Source of the DNA: Crossiella sp. S99.2
GTDB lineage: Bacteria; Actinomycetota; Actinomycetes; Mycobacteriales; Pseudonocardiaceae
Length of the DNA stretch: 64,000 nt
Assembly (NCBI RefSeq): GCF_023094165.1
Contig: NZ_JALMDK010000008.1
Location: 363,524 to 427,523, forward strand
Direction: 5' to 3'
Under the pieces are notes generated by a model. It had not been told where the DNA came from. It was given only the letters and a program-made list of their open reading frames with translations, and ran no database searches. Position 1 is the stretch's first letter, and each line of letters opens with the position of its first letter. The translations under genes and the position numbers were made by a program. Below, piece after piece: positions 43,210-50,840 of the stretch.

Positions 43210-43611
43210 GTGAACCTGAGCGACCTGATCAACACCCGCAAGGGCGAACTCGGACTCAGCTACGAGAAGCTTGCTGGTCGCGCTCGCGTGGCCGGTCATG
43301 AGCTGACCGGCAATGCCTTGTTCAACCTGACTCGGCGCGAGATTCAGCAGTACCCGGCTCCCAACACCATCCGCGCCGTGGCCGCGGCGTTGGGCGTCGA
43401 AGTCCGCGCGGTCCTGGATGCCGTGGACGAGTCGCTTGGCTTCGAGCGAGTGCCGGTGGACTCGGGGGCGTCGGACGTGCAGGCGTGGATCACGCTGACC
43501 GGCGACCGCACGCCGGCGGAGCGCCAGGCGCTGCTGGACTTCGTGCGCGCGAAGATCCAGGAACTCGACGACGGGGGCGAGGCTGATCGTCCCGGTGACT
43601 CTGGACGTTAG
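43210..43611 (+). CDS. Phage immunity repressor (XRE family)
   Basis: 133 aa from GTG 43210; an in-frame ATG at 43177 would lie inside operator 3. An N-terminal HTH (about 4-62, LSYEKLAGRARVAGHELTG ... ALGVEVRAVLDAV) and a C-terminal segment with an Asp/Glu-rich helix, probably for dimerisation. No LexA-like protease domain is visible, so SOS self-cleavage is not expected. Controls the array at 43073-43181. Confidence 0.75.
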   Translation: MNLSDLINTRKGELGLSYEKLAGRARVAGHELTGNALFNLTRREIQQYPAPNTIRAVAAALGVEVRAVLDAVDESLGFERVPVDSGASDVQAWITLTGDRTPAERQALLDFVRAKIQELDDGGEADRPGDSGR

Positions 43612-43766
43612 CTGCGTGCTGAAATAGTTATCTAGGCCTATCGCATTGTTGCAGGTCAGCAATGCTTTGTGCGCCTTCTGGGTGGTTTAGGCAACCGTTT
43701 GCCGCGTTTTCCTTTTGCTGGGCGTACCGTCCGCCCTCGCCATGAGGCGAGAGAGGCGGAGGAGAC

Positions 43767-43916
43767 GTGCAGCTGCTCGAACTCCACATAACCGATCTGC
43801 CAACTCCTGACTTCTGGTCGGTGCGGAACGGTGACCGAGTCACCATCTGGGTGGACCGCAGGGTGCCCGAGGAGGTGGTCCTCCGATTGATCGCCCGGGA
43901 GTTGGCGGCTAGTTAG
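43767..43916 (+). CDS. 49-aa protein between repressor and integrase
   Basis: GTG 43767 has an excellent RBS (GGAGGAGAC). The product has VTIWVDRRVPEEVVLRLIAREL, an amphipathic helix, and no membrane segment. A terminator follows at 43920. The 155 bp before it carry no other clear gene. Could be an integration or regulation helper; unknown. Confidence 0.6.
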   Translation: MQLLELHITDLPTPDFWSVRNGDRVTIWVDRRVPEEVVLRLIARELAAS

Positions 43917-43919
43917 GGA

Positions 43920-43946
43920 AGCCTCTGCTTGGTGGGAGCAGAGGCT
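43920..43946 (+). terminator. Terminator upstream of the integrase
   Basis: A 10-bp stem (43920-43929 with 43937-43946) and a 7-base loop, 4 bases after the 49-aa ORF stop; no strong U-tract. Separates integrase expression from the repressor transcript. Confidence 0.6.
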
Positions 43947-44021
43947 CCGCTATTCTCCCGGCTTGCCCGGGGTCGGGTTGCCGGCCCTGCGTCACATGAT
44001 TCGCTCGAACAAGGGAGCATC

Positions 44022-45302
44022 ATGGCAAGTGCGGAACAATTGCCAGGCAAGACAAAGCGTTATCGGGGTGTTTACCGGGATGCCAACGGGAAGAAGTGCC
44101 ATACCAAAGCGCCCTATTTCAAGACCAAGCGGGAAGCTAAGGCGGCAGCTCAAGAGTTGGAGGTCAAGGCGCGGCGGGTTGCGACCAACCGTGATCGCAG
44201 GGTGCCGCCGACAACCCTGTATCGCGTCTGGCTGCTGGACATCTGGTGGGGCGACCGCACCATCGAAGAGTCAACCAACCAGCGCGAGATGGACATAGCT
44301 CTGCGCTGGCTGGTGCCGCGATGGGGCGAAGTTCCGCTCAACCGGATCCGGCGAACCGACGTGCAGAAGTGGGTTGACGGCCTCAACATTGGAAGGCCCG
44401 GAATGGCCCCCAAGACGGGCCACCGTATCTACTCGCTGCTGAGGACATCGCTAATCGCTGCCGTCGAGGAGGGTGCGCTAGACGCAAGTCCGTGTATCAA
44501 AATTAAACTCCCCAGTCCCAAGCAGACTGTGCTGCCGAAGAACACTCTGGGCGAGGACTACATGGAGCGACTTATTCCTCACCTGCATCCGCACTATCAA
44601 TTCGCGCTCGGGATGTCCAGGCAAATGGGCACGCGGCCCGGTGAGTTCGGGGGGCTGCATCGGAATCATTTGGACCTGGACAACGGGGCTGTCCTCATTC
44701 GGGATGTCCTGGTCTATCTTCCCGCGAAGAAGGGCATCCGTGACGAGCCATCCCGGTTTATCAAGCCGTACCCGAAGGACGGGGCGGAGCGATGGAGCGT
44801 GCTCAGCGGCCATGCCGTGGACGCCTGGCGCCTGTGGTTCGAGCTGCACCCACCCGCGCCCACGTGCGGTCTCGAACATCGTCCATACGGTGAGTGCCTC
44901 GCTGACCTGGCCTTCCGGACGCCGACTACGAAAGCTCCGCTGGTGAACCAGGTGTTCGCCAACGCTGTCGCCCAGGCGTGGCGGGCGGCCGGCCTGCCGC
45001 GGCTGTCGCCCTACTCCGCGCGGCGCGGGTTCTGGCAGCTCCTGACCGAGGCCAACGTGGACCCGTGGACGATCGCCTTGCTGTTCGGGCATGCATCGCT
45101 GGACCAGACCCAGGACTACGCCTCGCTCACCCCGGCCATGGCGGCACGTGCGCGAGCAGCGCTCAACGGTCCGACGCCTCCGACGCTCACCATCGTCCAC
45201 AATGGACAGTCGTCTGGGACATCTGGGACAGATTCTGGGACGGAGGTCGACTCACCGACGCTCACCGAGACTCACATCCCGCCACTGGAATTCAGGGCCT
45301 GA
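44022..45302 (+). CDS. Tyrosine recombinase (phage integrase)
   Basis: 426 aa from ATG 44022 (AAGGGAGC upstream). An AP2-like/arm-binding N-terminus (RGVYRDANGKKCHTKAPYF), a core-binding domain (about 63-160), and a catalytic domain with box I R205 (MGTRPGEFGGL), box II YSARRG at 331-336, H357 in FGHAS and the nucleophile Y366. The usual first His of box II (HxxR) is a Tyr here (Y331-S-A-R334). It catalyses integration and excision at the MHS gene. The last codons coincide with arm-type repeats. Confidence 0.9.
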   Translation: MASAEQLPGKTKRYRGVYRDANGKKCHTKAPYFKTKREAKAAAQELEVKARRVATNRDRRVPPTTLYRVWLLDIWWGDRTIEESTNQREMDIALRWLVPRWGEVPLNRIRRTDVQKWVDGLNIGRPGMAPKTGHRIYSLLRTSLIAAVEEGALDASPCIKIKLPSPKQTVLPKNTLGEDYMERLIPHLHPHYQFALGMSRQMGTRPGEFGGLHRNHLDLDNGAVLIRDVLVYLPAKKGIRDEPSRFIKPYPKDGAERWSVLSGHAVDAWRLWFELHPPAPTCGLEHRPYGECLADLAFRTPTTKAPLVNQVFANAVAQAWRAAGLPRLSPYSARRGFWQLLTEANVDPWTIALLFGHASLDQTQDYASLTPAMAARARAALNGPTPPTLTIVHNGQSSGTSGTDSGTEVDSPTLTETHIPPLEFRA

Positions 45303-45349
45303 CCTGGGCGGTGTGTCACCGAGACTCACCGAGACTCACCGACGCTCAC
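45215..45349. promoter_or_regulatory. Phased 10-bp and TGGGACA repeats beside attR, candidate arm-type integrase sites
   Basis: TGGGACA at 45215 and 45224, TGGGACG at 45236; then CTCACCGA at 45251 and 45261 and CTCAC at 45271; a second cluster has TCACCGA at 45316, CTCACCGA at 45325 and 45335 and CTCAC at 45345. The 10-bp spacing puts the sites on one face of the helix. Confidence 0.5.
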
Positions 45350-45366
45350 ATGCGGAAACCCGCAGG

Positions 45367-45504
45367 TCAGAGCGTTGTGTGAACGTACCAGTCGTACCAC
45401 TCCACCAGGTTGCCGATCGAGCCGCGCAGCACATTCGCCACGACCCGCCGTTCACCCTGTTTGCCCCCGCCGCTGGGGACGTCCGCGCTGACGCCTACCG
45501 ACAT
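45367..45504 (-). pseudogene. Displaced 5' fragment of the MHS transporter gene
   Basis: ATG 45504 followed by 40 codons matching the transporter N-terminus (MSVGVSADVPSGGG...), then five unrelated codons and a stop at 45367. Codons 1-40 differ in six places: five synonymous changes and one Lys19 to Arg. RBS and promoter are intact, so a short peptide may be made. Confidence 0.8.
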
Positions 45505-45591
45505 GTGCCCTCCTTGAGACGCCTGTCACGGTGTGGGCAAACGCGCTGATCAGCAAGCGGCGGCGGGCAGAACTTACCTCCGCTTGAGGTA
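45386..45591. repeat. Right attachment repeat (attR region, probably the host's original 5' end)
   Basis: Partner of 2263-2468 with no gaps. It starts 83 bp after the integrase stop and ends 78 bp before asnB. If crossover was near 45386-45432, most of this copy is host sequence, so the ancestral locus had the MHS gene and asnB divergently arranged. Confidence 0.85.
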
Positions 45592-45669
45592 ACCCGTCGG
45601 CGGGCGCCACCCGGTCGCCCGGGATACTGGAGTTTCCGGCCCGACGAGCAACCCGAGGTGAATCCCCAC

Positions 45670-47604
45670 GTGTGCGGAGTGCTGGGACTGATCTGCGCCA
45701 CCCCCGCCCAGGCGGCCAACGCCCGCGGCGCGGTCGGAGCGGCCATGCGCTGCCAGCGGCACCGTGGACCCGACGAGCACGACACCTGGGCCGACGCCGA
45801 GGTCGTCTACGGCTTCAACCGGCTCGGCTTCATCGACCTCGAACACTCGCACCAGCCCCTGGTGTGGGGCCCGCCCGAGGCGCCCAACCGGTACACGCTC
45901 AACTTCAACGGCGAGATCTACAACTACCGCGAGCTGCGCGCCGAGCTGACCGCCCGCTTCGGCGCCCGGTTCCGCACCCAGGGCGACGGCGAGTCCATCG
46001 TGGCCGCCTACCACTACCTCGGCCCTGCCGCTCTGCCCAAGCTGCGCGGCATGTTCGCCTTCATGATCTGGGACGCCCAGGAGCGGATCGTCTTCGGCGC
46101 GCGCGACCAGTTCGGCATCAAGCCGCTCTACTACTCCGCCGGTCCCGGCGGGATCGCCTTCTCCAGCGAGAAAAAGAGCCTCCTGGAACTCTCCGGGGTG
46201 CTCGGGGTGGCCGAGGAACTCGACCTCACCGCGTTGCAGCACTACCTGGTGCTCCAGTACGTGCCCGAGCCCGAATCGCTGCACACCGGCATCCGCCGGG
46301 TCGAGTCCGGCACCGCGTTCCGGCTGCGGCCCGGTGGGCAGCTGGAGTTCGCCCGCTACTTCAACCCCACCTTCACCGCGCGGCCGGTGAATGGGGAGGC
46401 CGAGGCGGACGCGCTGTACCAGCGGATCGCCGATGTCATGCGGGATTCGGTGGGCAAGCACATGATCTCCGACCCGGAGGTCACCGTCGGCGCGTTCCTC
46501 TCCGGCGGCATCGACTCCACCGCCACCGCCACCCTGGCCAAACAGTTCAACCCCAACCTGATCGCGTTCACCGCCGGGTTCGAGCGGGAGGGCTACTCCG
46601 AGGTCGACGTGGCCGCCGAGACCGCGGCCGCGATCGGCGTGCGGCACGTGGTCCGCACCGTCTCCGCGCAGGAGATGATGCAGGCGATGCCGCTGATCAT
46701 CTGGTACCTGGACGATCCGGTGGCCGACCCGGCGCTGGTGCCGCTGTGGTTCATCGCCCGCGAGGCCCGCAAACACGTCAAGGCGGTGCTGTCGGGGGAG
46801 GGCGCGGACGAACTCTTCGGCGGCTACACCGTCTACGGCGAACCGCTGTCCCTGGCCCCGTTCGAGAAGATGCCCGGCAGCCTGCGCAAGGTGCTCGGCA
46901 AGGTCTCCACCAAGATCCCCGAGGGCGTGCGCGGCAAGGACCTGCTGCGCCGCGGCGCGCTCACCCTGGAGGAGCGCTACTACGGCAACGCGCGCAACTT
47001 CCGGGACGAGCAGCTGCGCGCCGTGCTGCGGCACTACGACGAACGCATTGGCTTCAAGGAGATCACCGAGCCCTGGTACCGGATCTCCAAGGACTGGGAC
47101 CCGGTGGCCCGGATGCAGCACGTGGACCTGTTCACCTGGCTGCGCGGGGACATCCTGACCAAGGCCGACAAGGTCACCATGGCCAACTCCCTGGAACTGC
47201 GGGTGCCGTTCCTGGACATGGAGGTCTTCAAGGTCGCCTCCACCGTGCCCCTGGACCAGAAACTGGCCGGTGGCACCACCAAGTACGCGCTGCGCCAGGC
47301 CCTGGCCAAGATCATCCCGCCGCACGTGCTCAACCGGCGCAAACTCGGCTTCCCGGTGCCCATCCGGCACTGGCTGCGGGAGGAGATGCACGACTGGGCC
47401 TGGGGCATCATCGCCGACTCCAAGACCGACGAGATCCTGGACAAGAAGGCCGTTTTCGCCATGCTCGCCGAGCACAAGACCGGCGAGCGCGACCGCAGCC
47501 GCCAGCTCTGGGCGGTGCTCAGCTTCATGATCTGGCACGGCATCTTCATCGAACACCGGATCAAGGTCGACGTGCCCGAACCGGTCTACCCGGTCCGCCT
47601 CTGA
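45670..47604 (+). CDS. asnB: Asparagine synthase (glutamine-hydrolysing)
   Basis: 644 aa taking GTG 45670, which places the glutaminase nucleophile as Cys2; GTG 45658 would bury it. Class II glutaminase domain: CGVLGLI, RCQRHRGPDEH, NFNGEIYNYREL, GDGESIV. The synthetase domain has the PP-loop motif FLSGGIDSTATA (about 278-289) and SGEGADELFGGY (about 375). Converts Asp, Gln and ATP to Asn. GAGGTG lies about 10 bases upstream. Some homologues serve in antibiotic or wall modification pathways, so the substrate is not certain. Confidence 0.9.
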   Translation: MCGVLGLICATPAQAANARGAVGAAMRCQRHRGPDEHDTWADAEVVYGFNRLGFIDLEHSHQPLVWGPPEAPNRYTLNFNGEIYNYRELRAELTARFGARFRTQGDGESIVAAYHYLGPAALPKLRGMFAFMIWDAQERIVFGARDQFGIKPLYYSAGPGGIAFSSEKKSLLELSGVLGVAEELDLTALQHYLVLQYVPEPESLHTGIRRVESGTAFRLRPGGQLEFARYFNPTFTARPVNGEAEADALYQRIADVMRDSVGKHMISDPEVTVGAFLSGGIDSTATATLAKQFNPNLIAFTAGFEREGYSEVDVAAETAAAIGVRHVVRTVSAQEMMQAMPLIIWYLDDPVADPALVPLWFIAREARKHVKAVLSGEGADELFGGYTVYGEPLSLAPFEKMPGSLRKVLGKVSTKIPEGVRGKDLLRRGALTLEERYYGNARNFRDEQLRAVLRHYDERIGFKEITEPWYRISKDWDPVARMQHVDLFTWLRGDILTKADKVTMANSLELRVPFLDMEVFKVASTVPLDQKLAGGTTKYALRQALAKIIPPHVLNRRKLGFPVPIRHWLREEMHDWAWGIIADSKTDEILDKKAVFAMLAEHKTGERDRSRQLWAVLSFMIWHGIFIEHRIKVDVPEPVYPVRL

Positions 47605-47606
47605 CC

Positions 47607-48122
47607 ATGACCGCCGAGTTGCGCACCGGCCGGCTGGTCCTGAGCCGGCCGGTCGCGGGCGACGTCGACGCGATCCTGGCCATCCACGCCGACCCCCTGG
47701 CCTGCGCGCACAACCCCGGCGATGCCCTGAGTAGCCGCGCCGAGGCGGAGGAGCTGTTCGGGCGCTGGGACGAGCACTGGCGGCGGCACGGCTTCGGCTA
47801 CTGGGTGCTGCGCCGCCCGGCAACGACTGACCCGATCGGGTTCTGCGGCCTCAAACGCATGGAACTACCCGGACGCCCGGTGCTGAACCTGCTCTACCGG
47901 CTCGCCCCGGCCGCCTGGGGCGCCGGACTCGGCGCCGAGGCGGCCTCGGCCGTGGTGACCTGGGCCCGGACCGAGCTGCCCGGCCAGCCGGTCATCGCCA
48001 GGGTGCGCCCGGACAACCACGCCTCACACCGGGTCGCACTGCGCGCCGGACTCGTCCGAGTACCCCATTTGGACGCCCCCGGATTCGATGGTCCAGACCA
48101 AATTTACGAACTCCCTACTTAA
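47607..48122 (+). CDS. GNAT family N-acetyltransferase
   Basis: 171 aa from ATG 47607, 2 bases after the asnB stop, so probably co-transcribed. RimJ/RimL-type features: TGRLVLSRP start, GFCGLKRM strand, AWGAGLGAEAA (acetyl-CoA loop) and NHASHRVALRAGL. It would acetylate an amine or protein N-terminus; acceptor unknown. Confidence 0.85.
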   Translation: MTAELRTGRLVLSRPVAGDVDAILAIHADPLACAHNPGDALSSRAEAEELFGRWDEHWRRHGFGYWVLRRPATTDPIGFCGLKRMELPGRPVLNLLYRLAPAAWGAGLGAEAASAVVTWARTELPGQPVIARVRPDNHASHRVALRAGLVRVPHLDAPGFDGPDQIYELPT

Positions 48123-48312
48123 GTTACTTCCGCCCGCCGCGCACCTGTGGCGAAATGGGTCCCGCAGTTGTTCGGAACCTGTCGCCACCGCCGCCCGGAA
48201 GTGGTTGTGGGGCCACCCCTGCGCTTCGCACTTCCGTGGTGTCCGGTGCTGTCCTACTGCGAATTCGCGAGGTCCGCCTCGCGCATTTCCCCTGTGCAGC
48301 TAGGAGCGTGTT

Positions 48313-49017
48313 ATGCGACGTCGTCTTCTCGGCTTGCTGGTCGCCGTGCTGTCCGCGGCCGGGTTCGTGGTCGCGGTCCCCGCCGCGGCCGCGCCCTCCG
48401 CCTTCATGATCAGTGAGGGCCAGTTCAACCAGATGTTCCCCAGCCGCAACGGTTTCTACACCTACGCCGGCCTGCGCAACGCCGCCCAAACGATTGGGGC
48501 CTTCGCCAACCAGGGCAGCGCCACCGTGCAGCGGCAGGAACTGGCCGCCTTCCTGGCCAACGTCAGCCACGAGACCGGCGGGCTGCGGCACGTGGTGGAA
48601 CAGAACACCGCCAACTACCCGCACTACTGCGACCGCAGCAGGCCCTACGGCTGTCCGGCCGGGCAGGCCGCCTACTACGGGCGCGGGCCGATCCAGCTGA
48701 GCTGGAACTTCAACTACAAGGCCGCCGGTGACTACCTGGGGGTCAACCTGCTGGGCAACCCCTGGCTGGTGCAGAACGACGCCACCGTCTCCTGGCGCAC
48801 CGCGATCTGGTACTGGATGACCCAGAACGGGCCGGGCACGATGACCCCGCACAACGCCATGGTGAACAGCCGCGGCTTCGGCCAGACCATTCGCAGCATC
48901 AATGGTTCACTGGAATGCGACGGCAAGAACCCCGGACAGGTGCAGAGCCGGGTCAGCAACTATCAGCGCTTCACCGGCATCATCGGTGTCGCGCCCGGCG
49001 GCAACCTGTACTGCTGA
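48313..49017 (+). CDS. Secreted chitinase, GH19 family
   Basis: 234 aa. Sec signal peptide (MRRRLLGLLVAVLSAAGF ... AAAAPS, cut near 27), then a GH19 catalytic domain: SHETGG (catalytic Glu at about 92), AYYGRGPIQLSWNFNY, and the C-terminal RVSNYQRFTG ... LYC. Hydrolyses chitin or related wall polymers outside the cell. It has its own transcript with a terminator behind it; the 190 bp upstream carry its promoter. Confidence 0.9.
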   Translation: MRRRLLGLLVAVLSAAGFVVAVPAAAAPSAFMISEGQFNQMFPSRNGFYTYAGLRNAAQTIGAFANQGSATVQRQELAAFLANVSHETGGLRHVVEQNTANYPHYCDRSRPYGCPAGQAAYYGRGPIQLSWNFNYKAAGDYLGVNLLGNPWLVQNDATVSWRTAIWYWMTQNGPGTMTPHNAMVNSRGFGQTIRSINGSLECDGKNPGQVQSRVSNYQRFTGIIGVAPGGNLYC

Positions 49018-49034
49018 ATTCCCCGGAATTGATC

Positions 49035-49069
49035 GGGGGCGTGACCCGGAATGGGTCGCGTCCCCTTTT
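49035..49069 (+). terminator. Intrinsic terminator after the chitinase gene
   Basis: G-rich stem (about 49035-49047 with 49053-49065, one or two mismatches), 5-base loop, then TTTT. It lies 18 bp after the stop. Confidence 0.8.
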
Positions 49070-49236
49070 CCGCATGCTCCATGGCCACCCGCGGCGACCG
49101 CGCCGGGGTGAGACCGCGCGCGGCCGCGCGGATGCGCTGGTTACGCATCTTCGATGCCTTTTCCTGCGGGTTCGAGGCGACCGACTAGCCTGACGCCGTC
49201 CGCAGCAGCAACCGCGCGAGTCATGGAGGACCCACG

Positions 49237-49938
49237 GTGTCTAGGTCGGTACTGGTCACTGGCGGCAACCGAGGCATCGGCCTGGCGATCGCCCGTGCCT
49301 TCGCCGAGCAGGGCGACAAGGTCGCCATCACCCACCGCGGCTCCGGCGCGCCCGAGGGCCTGTTCGGGGTGCAGTGCGACGTCACCGACGCCGCGCAGGT
49401 CGACCGCGCCTTCAGCGAGGTCGAGGCCCAGCACGGCCCGGTAGAGGTGCTGGTGTCCAACGCCGGGATCGTCGACGACGTGCTGCTGCTGCGCATGTCC
49501 GAGGAGTCCTTCACCAAGGTGGTGGACGCCAACCTCACCGGCGCCTACCGGGTCGCCAAGCGCGCGGCCTCCGGCATGCTGAAGAAGCGCTGGGGCCGCA
49601 TGATCTTCATCTCCTCGGTGGTCGGCCTCTCCGGCCAGGCCGGTCAGGTCAACTACGCCGCGAGCAAGGCCGGCCTGGTCGGCGTCGCCCGCTCCATCGC
49701 CAGGGAACTCGGCTCGCGCAACATCACCGCGAACGTCATCTCGCCCGGCTTCATCGAGACCGACATGACCGCGCACCTGGCCGAAAGCCTCAAGGAGCAG
49801 CTGGTCACCGTCCCGGCCCGGCGCGCGGGCAAGACCGAGGAGGTCGCGGCCGCGGTCACCTGGCTCGCCTCCGACGGCGCCTCCTACGTCAACGGCGCGG
49901 TGCTGCCGGTCGACGGGGGCATGGGCATGGGTCACTGA
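49237..49938 (+). CDS. fabG: 3-oxoacyl-ACP reductase (MabA/FabG-type)
   Basis: 233 aa from GTG 49237. SDR fold: cofactor loop VTGGNRGIG (about 8-16), NAG motif (SNAG), catalytic Ser (SSVVG), Tyr and Lys in YAASK (about 146-150). NADPH-dependent reduction of 3-oxoacyl-ACP in FAS II. Followed by inhA and ferrochelatase, the mabA-inhA-hemZ order of mycobacteria. Confidence 0.93.
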   Translation: MSRSVLVTGGNRGIGLAIARAFAEQGDKVAITHRGSGAPEGLFGVQCDVTDAAQVDRAFSEVEAQHGPVEVLVSNAGIVDDVLLLRMSEESFTKVVDANLTGAYRVAKRAASGMLKKRWGRMIFISSVVGLSGQAGQVNYAASKAGLVGVARSIARELGSRNITANVISPGFIETDMTAHLAESLKEQLVTVPARRAGKTEEVAAAVTWLASDGASYVNGAVLPVDGGMGMGH

Positions 49939-50006
49939 CCCGTTCTGCCAGGCTAAAGCCTTAGCAACCACCACTTCTTGACTAGGTCGACTCGGAGGAA
50001 GAGCAC

Positions 50007-50774
50007 GTGACCGGACTGCTCGAAGGCAAGCGGGTGCTGATCACCGGAGTGATCACCGAGGCCTCCATCGCCTTCCACGCCGCAAGGATCGCCCAGGAGC
50101 AGGGGGCCGAGGTCGTGCTCACCGGCTTCGGGCGGCTGCGGCTGGTCGAGCGCATCGCGCAGCGCCTGCCCAAGCCCGCGCCGGTGATCGAACTCGACGT
50201 CACCAACCAGGAGCACCTGGACACCCTCGCCGGGAAGATCAGCGAGCACGTCCCGGCGCTGGACGGGGTGCTGCACTCCATCGGCTACGCCCCGCCGTCC
50301 TGCCTCGGCGAGAAGTACCTGGACGTGCCGTGGGAGGACGTCTCCGTCGCCGTGCACACCTCGGCGTTCTCGCTCAAGGCCCTGGCCAAGGCGGTGCTGC
50401 CGCTGATGGAGGGCGGCGGTTCGATCGTGGGCATGGACTTCGACGCCAGGGTCGCCTGGAGCAGCTACAACTGGATGGGCTTCGCCAAGGCCGCCCTGGA
50501 GAACTGCACCAAGTACCTGGCCCGCGAGCTGGGTCCGCAGGGCATCCGGGTCAACCTGGTCGCCGCGGGCCCCCTGGAGACCATGGCCGCCAAGTCCATC
50601 CCGGGCTTCAGCGACTTCAACGACCTGTGGTCCAAGCGCGCCCCGATGGGCTGGGACACCTCCGACCGCACCCCGGCCGCCAAGGCCATCTGCGCGCTGC
50701 TGTCCGACTGGTTCCCGGCCACCACCGGTTCCATGGTGATGGTCGACGGCGGCATGCACGCCGTCGGTGACTGA
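50007..50774 (+). CDS. inhA: Enoyl-ACP reductase (InhA/FabI-type)
   Basis: 255 aa. GKRVLITGVITEASIAFHAA cofactor start, SIGYAP loop (the serine matches Ser94 of M. tuberculosis InhA), catalytic Tyr and Lys in SSYNWMGFAKAALE, and MVDGGMH end. NADH-dependent last step of each elongation cycle. The 68-bp gap to fabG suggests co-transcription. Confidence 0.93.
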   Translation: MTGLLEGKRVLITGVITEASIAFHAARIAQEQGAEVVLTGFGRLRLVERIAQRLPKPAPVIELDVTNQEHLDTLAGKISEHVPALDGVLHSIGYAPPSCLGEKYLDVPWEDVSVAVHTSAFSLKALAKAVLPLMEGGGSIVGMDFDARVAWSSYNWMGFAKAALENCTKYLARELGPQGIRVNLVAAGPLETMAAKSIPGFSDFNDLWSKRAPMGWDTSDRTPAAKAICALLSDWFPATTGSMVMVDGGMHAVGD

Positions 50775-50840
50775 CTGACAACTGGCTGACAACCCTGCCC
50801 CCGCCCGGTGCGAGATCCGGCGCGGGGGCAGGATTGTCCG

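Larger units (their letters stand above)
2263..45591. mobile_element. Integrated siphovirus-type prophage, 43.1 kb
   Basis: Bounded by a 206-bp direct repeat of the MHS gene 5' end. It contains integrase, repressor and operator region, HNH, small and large terminase, portal, protease/capsid, tail genes, tape measure and lysis genes in canonical order. The distance from repeat start to repeat start is 43,123 bp, which should be the size of the excised circle. No structural gene looks broken, so it may be inducible. A -1 frameshift site, tail tube and long tape measure (877 aa) suggest a non-contractile long-tailed phage. Confidence 0.9.

Noticed and set aside
45303..45669. tRNA gene as attachment site
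   Set aside because: No cloverleaf or CCA/TTC arm could be found at either end; the repeated DNA is the MHS gene 5' end.
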